A stretch of 64,000 nt of DNA from Struthio camelus. Lineage: Eukaryota; Chordata; Aves; Struthioniformes; Struthionidae. Made by a program: the position numbers and the translations under genes. The notes beneath the pieces are model-generated. The model was not told where the DNA came from and searched no databases. It saw only the letters and a program-made list of their open reading frames with translations. The stretch lies in NCBI RefSeq assembly GCF_040807025.1, contig NC_090942.1, positions 177,448,247 through 177,512,246 on the forward strand, in the 5' to 3' direction. This document shows, piece after piece, positions 26,401-38,400 of the stretch. Every line of letters begins with the position of its first letter. Positions within the stretch are counted from its first letter, which is position 1.

Positions 26401-29400
26401 AAAAAGAGTGATTCACCGATTATTAAGTAAACATTTACCTTTTCTGTTATTGGAAAGAGAAGTAGCACTGCACAAACAGGTCTTGGCACCATGCTAAGCA
26501 GTTCTGGTTCCATACCATAAACATCTACAAATTGCCAGTCAGGATGTATACCTAACTGTTTCAGAAACTGGAAAAGAAAAAAATATATATATTAATAAAA
26601 CAGATGAGTGTTCATAAGCTGATCTTTTCAGAAACATAAAGGAGTAGTTTCAAGGTAGAAACCATCGCAAGAGCACAGACTTCCCAACAACTCAAAATAA
26701 GAACAAATGAGATTCAAATTTTAATAAATAAGACTGAATAAATCTTAGTGCTAAGCGAAGACGTATAAAACCCCCATGTCTAACTTACTTAAATAGCTAT
26801 ATGAAAGGGAAGTGAAAACTCATCCCTAACAGTATTTATTAAGCATCAAAGCATTTTAATCATTTTGAAAGTGTTTTATTACCAGTATAGAAAAGTACCA
26901 AGTATTCACTTTAACCAGTAACTGTGGGGTAGAGTATATATGAATAAGCTTACGATATTATTTGACTCCATGAGTACTTCAGAATACCCTATACCAGTAC
27001 AGGTAGCAGTATATTGGAGCTGCTGAGTTTCAGCAGCTCAGTGGAGGGGGGGGGGGGGGGGAAGTGCTCTTTAATGGCTTTTGGCCAAAGAGACAGAAAA
27101 GTGCAAACTTTACTAGGCGTACCTTTTAAGGTGTTCCTTTATAGGAAGAATCCTTTCAAACTGTGATGGAGTAACAGAGTTTTGACGTAAACAAAGATTA
27201 AGTTCCAGACAATAATCACGAATCTCTAAACATTTCTCAGATGCTTCTCTAGAATTGTTCAGAAGTGTCTAAATCAAAATCTCTCCTATACTACAGCTGC
27301 ATATTACATTTTGGGTCTTTGGATTGTAGATCTTTTACCTAGGATCTAGCTACTTGAGAATGAGACACAATGAATCACATGGGCCAACAAGCCAAAGTCA
27401 CCCATCTACGCCTTTCCTTGTTTCCATAACCTGCCTATGGAACATATTTACACATATGCACAGGAATTCAGTGACAGCTATACTGTTTGAAAAAAATCTA
27501 CATAGGTTTACAGTAAAACATTTATTTTGGATATTTCTTATATGAAGTAAAATACAAGAAACGTCTATTTCAAACACAAGACTCATCCAAATTCCAATTT
27601 CAACTTGGACTGGGCAAGAATCAGGGTTGTTGACAAAAAGACGACCATCTCTTCAAAAGGTATACAAGTGAATGTATGAAGTACATGTACTCATAAGGGG
27701 TAAGGAAAGTTTTAATCAGTAATATTTAGGAACAGCTTTTACAAGGGGGCAACAGGAAACATACATACTGCTAAGTTTATTATGAAGAGAGTGAAGCTAT
27801 AGTTTAGTCAATGTTTTGAGAAAAAAAAAAAAAGCACTTTACCATTCCAAATATAGTCTTTACTTTCCCTTATACCCTGTAAGAGATAAGATCAAAACCT
27901 AGGGCAAGTAAAGGAGAATTAAATTTGAAAAAAGCTTAAAGAGAAGCTTGAAAAAATTAATACAGCTTTCTGCACAGCTATAGCAATAATCTATGAAGTT
28001 CCCAGAGCTGGTTTAGAATTTGATTCTGGCTGCATTATGAAATATGGAGATTTTCTTTTCATAAGGCCATGTAAACATCTTCTCTCAGTTCCTTTTTTTC
28101 TTATCACTTTTTTCATTATTGGTAAGTAATATATAATCATAAATTCAAGGAGGAGAAAAAAAAGGGGGGGGTGTTTTTTTTTTTCCCCCCCAAGCTCTCA
28201 AGAAACTTCTGGTCCCTTGAGCAGAGGTCTGTGGGACTGGGCAAAGATTATGATTAAGGCTTTGCAGCACCTACCCTTTTTGACTAGCTTTAAATTGTTT
28301 CAAGTACGATAAGAGAAAAGTCCCTCAAAAGATTGCTAGTGTAAATACAACAAGATCTTTTGATTCTACACCATCTTTAAGTTTTGCCAAGATGGATAAG
28401 CCCAACTCATTAGCTTTTAATGAAAAAGGTGAAAAGGGAAAATGTAAGTATTTACTAGCCTATGAAAGAGAAGACCATTTTAACTCCTTTTTTAAAACCC
28501 CTAGGTGGCAAAGACAATCACCACTTTGTGAACAATAAAACAAACAGAAGGGGAATGTGTGTTTGTGCATTAAAGTGCTATACTTCTAGTACTTTTCTTG
28601 TGATGCCAATGACTAGTCTACCCACGATTCAAAGTACTCAGGTTTCATTGCTGCTATTCAGACTATCTAAACAGTACTGCAACTGACATTGACACCAATT
28701 ATTATTTGGAAAGATTACACAAGAGGGAGCAGGGAGACACTCCCCTACAAAAACAAAAGCCCCATACAACTAGGAGAGGCAACATTAGAAGGAGAGCATT
28801 AAGCTACTGGACATACAAGTGATGTAGATTCTCCTTCTCCTGCTCCATACTACTGCAAAAAGCCCTAAACTCAAAAACAGCTATTCAAACTCCTGAACAA
28901 TATATTCATCAGATGAAAGTCCTCTATTTCTGTGAAGCTTTCTATTACTCCTACTACCATAGCCCCTAGAAACTTTACAAATAAGAAGTCCAAAGTTTCA
29001 ATATACAATGAGTTGGCTCTTAAGTGACAGTTACCAATATAAGAAGCAATAAGAAAATTGGCTTAGTAGGACAGGTAGCAGTCTTGACACACCAGCAGCT
29101 CAAAAACTTTATTGTAGAATCATCAAAACCAGTAGATTTTTAAGGAGACCCCTGAAGTCGGCTAATGAGATACCTCTGTGTAACAAGAGAATTTCACTCA
29201 AACCTGAGAAAAAGGACAAAGATGCCTGTCTGAAAATTTAATGAGATAAAAACTGGCATCATAAGGCCATATGTAAGATAGACTGCCAGACAGGTAACAG
29301 ATGGAACAGTAGATGGAAGGTGGGAAAAAATCCCTCAAGGCAAAGCTATGTAGCTTATCTTTTATGTGGAGACATGCAAAGAAAAAAGGGGTTCAAAGCC

Positions 29401-32400
29401 ACAGCCAGTAATTTTTTTGCGACTGTGCTGTGAATGGCTAGAAGCAAGACAAGACTGCTAGGGAGGAAAAAATGCTGCAGAAATAAAAGCATGGAGTCAG
29501 GAACCAGAGAAAATAATTTTGAAGGTGAACATCAGATCTGTATTAGACATGACATAGGGAGGACAGAAGAGGGACATCCTAAACGCCAGCTTCAGCTATG
29601 TGAATACTTTGGTTAGAACTAGATCAAACCTACTTTTTCCTCCTTCGATTTTCTCCGAGCTCTTTCCTAAGCCAGCCAAAAAAGCCGGTACAAAACATGC
29701 CCAGTTATCTACTGAGAGATGAACCAGCCACTTCCACATTGACAAAAGTGTTACTGTTTTAGAAAAGCAGACAGTTCTGTATGCTTTTTGGACAGTATCA
29801 TTCAAATGGAAGGACTTTTGCTGCTTTGCATCCCAATTATTCAGCAATTATGCAAGTAATTCAACTCTACGGATCCTTAATGGATAAAGTGTTAGGGTAC
29901 TTTTCTCTGCGTTTGAAGGGTTCACCCAGAAACCTTCAGCTGCTTACTTTCCTTTAGCTTCTTGATACCTGTCAGGTTAACATAAAATAGCTCTTTTTCT
30001 TCTAGATTTGCTCTATTTCAATCAGATACTCATTTTCACTTTTGTTATCATCTTGCGTATTAATTTTAATTTATATGAAATGAGTGCTCAAAGATATAAC
30101 AGGAAAAGATACTTGGTCACGTTACAGGAGTCCTGCAGGGGTTCAGATAGAATAAAATCAATGCATATTTGCATATCTGGTTTAGATACCTTTTCAGAGC
30201 TTTATTTTTACCGATTGTAGTCATATTTTTGGTTGTTTATTTTGCTGTTGTATTAAATTATCTTCCTGAGAAACATTCTTGTTTTTTCACTAGTTAATCT
30301 AATCATTAGACAAAAAGTCACTAATAGAGTTCCATTAGACAAAAAGTCACTAATAGAGTGACATTTTTTTTAATACGATCATTTCAATGATGTCTTCTCT
30401 ACACTTTTCATGAGTTTCTACTTGTTGCCCAAGTATCCCTTCTCAGCTGGGATCTAGGATTAAGTGGAATTTCTTCTCAATTAGCATTCAAATGGAAATT
30501 TTCACACTCGCTTCAATACCCAATACACTTGAGCTGAGATTATCAACATGATCAGACCCATTGAAGAATATACAACCCTTTGTGGCGTGGGGCCCACACT
30601 GGTGGGCCCAGTTTTCAAGGTGGCAAATGGCAATGCAGGATCTGTTCATTAAGATTGCCTGATAAGAGCAAGAGTTTCTTAAGTTGGACACATAACTGCA
30701 CTACTCACAAACAAGGAAGAACTAGTCAAAATTGTGAAGGCTGAGAGCAACCACGGCTGCAGTGACCATGAGAACATGGAGTTTAAAATAATGAGCAAAA
30801 TGGGTGAGACAAACAGCATAACCACAGCTCTGGACTTCAGGAGAACAGATTCTGACTTACTCAGGGATCTGCCTCACAAAATCTCATAGGAGACTGCCCA
30901 GCAGGGCAAACAGACTCAGAACTGGAGTTCAATCTTCAAGGACAACCTTCTCAAAGCAGTCCATTCCCATCGCAGGAAGTCAAGCAAGTGTGGCAGAAGG
31001 CCAGAACCGATCAGCACGGGAACTCTTGACTGAGCTTAAATTCAAATACAGAAGGCAGACAAGAGGGATGGGCTATCCAAAAGCATTATAGAGGCATTAC
31101 TTGAGCATGCAGGAATGCAGTTAGGAAAGCCAAAACCCAGGTTGTGTTGAAATAATAAAGGATGCGAAGGGCAACAAGAAGGGCTTCTATAAGTACACTG
31201 GCAACAAAAGGAAGGCTAAGGAAAACACGGGGCCCCAGCACAATGTAGCAGGGGACCTGGTGAAAAAAGGACATGGAAAAGGCTGAGATACTCAATGCCA
31301 GTTTTGCCTTAGTTTTCACTAATAAGGTTGGCCTCCTGTCCTCCCAGTTCCTGAAACCCACTAGCGGAGTCTGTGGGAGTGCAGCATTACCTACCGCAGG
31401 GGAGGATACAGTTAGCAAGTACTTAAGCTAATTGGACCTACGTAAGTCCGTGGGAGCAGACAGGATACATCCAACAGTGTCAAGGGTGCAGGCTGCTGCA
31501 TTTGTGAGCCCACTCTTTAACATCTTTGAAAGGTCTCGGTGACCAGGGGAGGCTCCTGATGACTGAAAAAAGGAAAACATCCTAGCTATCTTCAAGAAGG
31601 GCAAAGAGGAGGAGCCTGGTAACTACAGGCCAGTCACCCTCACCTACATCCCTGGGGAAGTTATAGAGCACCCCATCCTGAAGCTACTTCCAAGCAGCTA
31701 CTCTTGTTCCATGAAGAAGGTGATGGGAAACAACCAGCAGGGATTTACCAGGGACTCACACCTGACTAACCCGCTAGCCTTCTACAACGTGTAGGTTAGG
31801 ATGGGAGAAACGGACAATGACATTAACAAGGACTATAAGTCTCGCACAGCATCCTTATTGCAAGTTACAAACCAGGTTAAGTGGGAAGTAGGTGGAAAAC
31901 TGGCTGATCTATCACACTCAGGGTGGTTGGTAATCAGCACTACAAAATCCAGCTGGCAGTGATATCCATCCGGGATTGACACTAAGGCCAAAACTATTTA
32001 ATATGACCTAGATCATGGCATAGAGCACACACAGCAAATTTGGAAATTATATCAAACTGGGAAGGGCACAGGAGGGCAGGACTGCTATTTACAGTGATCT
32101 CAAAAGGCAGGAAAAACAAGCTCATGAAGTTCAAAGGCAAATGCAAAATCCTGCATCTGGGATGGAATAACCCCATGCAACCATACACGCTTAGGCTGAC
32201 TGGCTAGACAGCAACTTTGCAGAAACTGATTTGGAAGTCCTGGTCAGTAATAAACTGAACACAAGTCAGTGTGCTCTCCTGGCAGCAAAGAAGGCCAACC
32301 ACAACATGGGCTGTATAATCAAGTGACTGTAGACAGTAGGTAGAAGTGATCCTTCCTCTCTAAAATGTGTCCAGGTTGGGGCCCCCGTGTACAAGACAGG

Positions 32401-35400
32401 CTTTGATGTATTGCAATGAGTCCAACAGAGGGCCACCAAGACAGTCAGGGGCCCAAAGCCCCCTGATGTACAAGGACACACAGAGAGCTAGGTTTGTTCT
32501 GTCTTAAGAGGAAGTTAGAGAGCTGTTTTAAGCTACCAAAAGAAAGGGCGCAAAGATGATGGCGCCAGACTCAACTCACTAGCACACACTAGAAGGGTAA
32601 GAGCAACGGATACAAGTTGGAAAATAAGAAACTTGAACTTGATCTAAGGAAAAATAAACAAAACAAAAAAATCATGGGCATGGCCAAACACCAGCACAGA
32701 CTGCCCAACAGGCTGTGCAACCTCCATCCCCAGAGGGGTTCAGAACTTGACAGTAAGGCTTGAAGTAAGCCTGCTCTGACTGGACCTGCTTTGAGCAGGA
32801 CGTTGGACTAGAGGCCTCTAGAGGTCCCTTCAACCCTAAGCGGTTCTACTCTAAATCACCAAAACCTGTAAATGTTAATGTCTATGTGTGAGTTAATAGA
32901 AAAGGCATGCAACAGTAAGTACATTTGGCATTTCTGTAGTATCACCTATGCTGTTTTCATTGCTGGTACCACTATTTGAATGTATTAACTGCTAAGTATT
33001 GAAAGTAGCAGCACAGAGCTTTGATCTTCAACATGCGATTCTTATGAGGCACACTGGCTACATGTAAGGATTCATGAAACTTTACTAAGAGAAACAAAAG
33101 TCTAAAAAAGAAAAGAAAGAAAAAGAGCCTGGGCAAAGGCAAAATAGCAACATCTCGACCGTTATATCAGCTGGCCCTCTTGACTTCAGCAGTTTAAAAT
33201 AGCACTTCTTCCAACACAGCTACACAGCCAATATGAGGTTTGTTTTATGCGGCTGACAGCCATGTGTGAAGAGAAAGTGGGGAGAGAAAAAAATAAGGGT
33301 GCAGTTTATTTTAGTGAGAAATTTCAGAAATAGTGCACATTGCTAGTCTTCAGACAGTATTTAAAATGCTCTCTTCCACTTTGTCACTTGCATATAAAGA
33401 GAGAACAAACACTCAAACAAAGCAGACTTTGAAATCTAGGTGCCATTAAAACTGGAAAGTATTTTCAAATATTCCAATAAAACCATATTCTAAATGCTAA
33501 GTCATTATACTTAAGACTTCCACGTTTTACTTCGTTATTTGCAAACAAGTTGGAACCAGTAGAACATAAAAATGGAAAGAACACAAACACTTCCAGTTGA
33601 AATAGAAACACATAAGAAAGCTGTTGGAGAGAATCAGCTGCTGTAGTCTTCCTCCAAATGCAAACACAAACTAAGACATAAACAGATTCTACATTTTACT
33701 GTTCTTATGCTCAGTGGATTAAAGTATCACTGTATCATAGCAAGTCTACAGATAAGGCTTTTTTTCCACAAAAATGAGAACAGACCTATGGCTTTATGAA
33801 ACTGAAAGGACTACATCAAAATAAACCAGTTAATAAAAGCTTAATGAACATTTTGTAACTTTTTCACTCAGGTCTAAGAATTTTTGGCATTGTACGAGCC
33901 AGTGCTCGCACAATGATACTGTGAAACTTCAAAAATTGTATGTGTAGCTTTTTAGTTGCTGAAATGAAACTACTGTTTTCACCCAGAAATTAATAAGACA
34001 CTGTTTAAAACTTAAATCTGATGGAATTATCCCTAAGCAAAAATAATTTTATGTTACAGTTTATATTAACAGACAAACAGTCTGAGCATTGTATTTAGCC
34101 CTTTAAGCATCCAGTTGTTATTAAACTAACATATATTACAACTACATAGTATTTTGCTTTTCTGGAGTTCTTTCAACCTCATTCCTAGAGGTACATTGCA
34201 AAAAAGCTATTTATTTCAGAAATTACTTTGTAGAAATAAGGGAACTACCCAAACAAGTTTTTGCTGTTTGGGCACTATAAGAATATATGTCTTATTTCTT
34301 TCCACTATGATATTTACAGAATTAAAGGAAGGGATCATTTCTAACAATGTTTTAGAGCAAGTGTTTTTCAGACTATTAATCAGAATGACTTAGGCAACAA
34401 GACACTAGCAGCCACAGAAACTTTAGCTCTACCCTGCAGGTCAAGAGGCATATCATGTAAGTTACGGCTTTCTATTTACTTCTGAAGAGCATTGTTCTTC
34501 CTTAGCAACCACTCTGTACAGCGGCCACAACATGGTCCTGGTCAAACCGTTGACATGCCTTTAAAATAAGCTGACTTAGGAAATTAAAGGACTATCAAAA
34601 ATTCTTTAATATCTTCAAGCTTGGTATTTCAGGATCTCATTAAAAAAGTGCAAGGAATAAAGCCTGTTTACCATCACCTTTTGCTTTTTTCCAAATTTAC
34701 AGAGGAGAAACCGAAAGAATACTTTCATCGAAGTGTGATGAATGTTACAAACATAGAGTTTGTACCCTTGCAGTTGTGTTAATTTCTTCAGTGTATCTAA
34801 AAAGAGCAGTACTGACTCAAGAGTTAGAGCTCCTGATCTTCACAGTGAGTAGTATCGACATATTTTTAATATCCATCAAGCAGTTTCCAAACTCAATACT
34901 TAGTATGCTCAGGCACCGACGTATGCTTTGGACTAGGACTAGAGCATCACAGAGACAGCGATGCAAAGCACACAAAGTTGGACTAATCACACAATTCAGA
35001 TTTCCTCTGAAACTGTTTCTAGCGAGCACAGGCTGCAGATTAAAGTACATTGTGAAATGCAGCTATTTAGTCAATGACTCATAATAGGGCACCATGTTAT
35101 GTTGTGAAAAAATATTTGGAAATTTGTTTCTATGATCTAAACAACTCTAAATAATGGGCACGGGCCTGATCAATCCACTCTTTCAGATAAGCTGTTACAC
35201 ATGTTATTTACAGTGCACTAAAATAACAAGTAGATTCTACTGATTCCACTGCTACTTTAAATTAAGGAAAACAGGGAAGCAAGGAATTTTGTCTTCTCTG
35301 CCACGCCATTAAGTGAAACAAGATAATCTGTCACACAAACCACTATCACTTGTTTTCCACTGTAGAGCACAACATTTGTTGTTACTCATTAAACAGACTT

Positions 35401-38400
35401 ATTTATCCTTGGCTGGCAGGAAGTACTTCAGCGTCTAACAGTTAGAGTCTCCTCTTAACAGCTGTCAATTTATTTCTATCTCAATTAAATAAGAAAAAAC
35501 TAAGGGCAGAATAAAAGACCAAAAGTGGCAATTACCTACAGAAGGATGAAATGTATGCTTCCTTAATTTCCAATTACTGAAGAACATACCAAGACAGACC
35601 TATAAGTCAGTCTTTCCACTATTCCTGTAAGTAACGTTGCAAACTCCAACGTGACCTACAATTTTCCCTTTGCAGGTTAGCCATGCTATTTCAGTAGCCT
35701 GAGATAGTATAAGCTAGAAGAAACCGTTCAACAACCAATCTTGTGATCAACATGTCTATAATCCCACTTCTATATTTGTCCTTATGTTTATGAATCTTAT
35801 ATTCTTCGCTATGCAGTGGCACAGCATCGACATTTCCCCTTAGCTGACTCTATCAAAGACATTCTAGGGTACTCTCGTTATAGAGACGTGCAAATTGAGT
35901 CTTGGTCTTCTACTTTCTGGGCTTACACTCATAATACTAGGCTGCCTTCCAACATTGCATATTTCCAATATTGCTACTTTGCTTATAAACAGATAACTTT
36001 TTTTTTTTAAAGAAAAAAACAGCTTAGCTAAGCATTTTCAGAAGGCCACTTCTGTTTCTTCACATTAGACATGCTTTCACTCCAACACAATGGCTCATCT
36101 AGGAGGACCACCACCAACAACGCACTTCAAAGACTAATCTGAAGAGGCAGCGCCAGAGATTCCTGGTCAGTGGGGTTTTCTTTTGCGAAACCCAGTTTCG
36201 CCAAGCGAGCTGATAAAATAGAAAGACCTTCTAGGAAGAGTAAAGTTAATATCCTCAAGATAATTCATCTCTATATCTGCTTGATGCCCTTGAGAAACGT
36301 GTGCCATAACTGGATGAATACTGGCCATATCTACTTTCTGATGTTTTGTGAACTTTATTGTCCCAGAAAGTCATAGCTGTCAAGGCGATCCAGGCACTAA
36401 AACTAGTTTCTTTATTTAAATGATTCTCAACACTTTAATGGCTTTAAAAGAGCAGGATCAAAGGCCTGCAAATAATTCTGGAAGGCAACTAGAAACCAGT
36501 TCATAAGCCTTACGTGATCACAGAAGCCCAAGCCACAGCCAACTAGCTGCCAAATAAGCCGAACAGCTTAACTCCGGATAACCCGTAGCCAGTGCTTGAG
36601 CTGCATGATCAGATATAATGAACTATTTTAACCCCTCCTGGATGTTACAAAGGCATGTGTTGATGCGGTACCTTCCGTAGAAAGTAAGGATATTTCTTAG
36701 AACGCTAGTGATCAAAAATGATAAATCTGGCTACTGACAGTACTTGGTTCCTTAACAAGCACAGACAAACAAATAATCCTTGATTGTTCCTCATGCCATC
36801 ACTTTGATCTTACTTGCAATTAGCTTGTGCCTGATCTTTTCACTCCAGAAATTTTTAAGCAGTCTCACTTTGCACGTGCACGTGCGTGTGAAAAGAAATT
36901 CAGAACAAGATACGTAGGCAAGCATCATCTCATAAACAACGGGCAGCTAAATCCACTTTTCCTGTGTTCTCTCTCCCAATACTGGGAAAGTTCTATTAGT
37001 GTCATAAGAGGGTCAGGAAAAGGAGTAGCACGGGTCCCTTCAGGCCCTACAGCTGAAGGGCCTCAAAGGGAAGAGACCATTTCCCCCACCATCACTGATT
37101 CACTGTATACAACTGGAGCTCTGTGCATGCTGAATCATCAACTGTTTCTGTACCAGAAGTAGACTAGCAACACTTTGCAATTCATTCCATTAGACTTTGA
37201 TAATGATAAAAAAAGCATTGTGACAGAATCAAATTAGCACTGTATGGTACATTTGATTATGCTGACTTCTCAAAAAGATCACAACAGATAAGTGGTGGTG
37301 CTGTTCTGTGAGTCATGGCAATTTGAGATCTTTGACGCTAAGAGTATTTGTGTTTACCCTCACCAGGCACTTTCTGAACTTGCAAATAACTCCAATGCAC
37401 CAGAGGTCCTATACACTAAGGAATTAGAAGCTCTTAGACTTGAATTATAATACAGATGTTTTCATCAAATGGAGAAAGTCTTAAGGTATTTCGGAAAGAT
37501 TTCACACCTAAACAATCTCATGCCCCTGTAACTAGGAAATCCTGACTTTTCTCCATCCCCCCATTATCATTTGAATTTCTAGCACAAAGACTGAAAGAGT
37601 CTCAATTTGACAACACACACGTTCATATACTCTTAATATGCCCTTAGCATAGGGCTTGCCCTCTTGTTTTGAAATGTATTTAGCACATTTCCCTTTTCAG
37701 TTACTTTTAAAAAAGTGAATAAAATAATGAGTACATTTAGTCAAATTTGACTAATTATATGTTAAAGCCTAATTATTCTTTTGATTATAGCATAATGCTA
37801 AGGGAATCCATGCTTCCTATAAGTGACTGAAAATGTTTTGGTTTAAAAAGCTATTATTTATACAGCCAATAGCAACACTAACAGCATATTCAACACACTG
37901 CTCCAAGGATAGTCTAATACCCAAGGTAAAAGCAAACAAAAAAACCCAACCAACATAGATCTATATCATTAAAAAGATATATGTATTAAATTACTGCCAG
38001 ACACATACTCTACGCCATACTTTTTGATCCTGAAGAATTCTGGAGTGTGTATATCTACGTATGTGCGTGTATACACATACACAATTTTATCCATTACAGG
38101 GTACCGCAAAGTCAGTCCTTGCAATCAACTCAATCGGATATTTACAACTTCACTTAGATTTCATATTACTATTATTGTTTTAAACATAAGCAGGAGATGA
38201 ATAACTTGACTAACAAACCCGCTGTTGTCCAGTTTACCCATATCCTTATAAGGCTAAAAAACAATGACTAATAATGCAAGGCGTACTCATATTCAAAGGC
38301 TTTTAAAGGCTACACCATTCACTCTAGATATTAACCACAACCACTGCTCAGATAATGGCAAAATACACCAAAGACAGTCTAAATCGTTAATATTTCTTTT

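Larger units (their letters stand above)
22139..26438 (-). other. UCHL3: UCHL3 intron 3
   Basis: 4.3 kb of AT-rich DNA. It contains the CR1 tail at about 24455-24525, a 9-bp inverted repeat with a 10-nt spacer at 25205-25232, the (AT)n(AC)n microsatellite and the inverted repeat at 26079-26102. No gene is supported. Confidence 0.85.

Noticed and set aside
30304-30359. Possible CRISPR-like direct repeat
   Set aside because: Only two adjacent copies without spacers, in vertebrate intron DNA.
36170-36376. 68-codon frame starting [16 protein letters not shown]
   Set aside because: No recognised homology, short, and no splice context; left as intron sequence.
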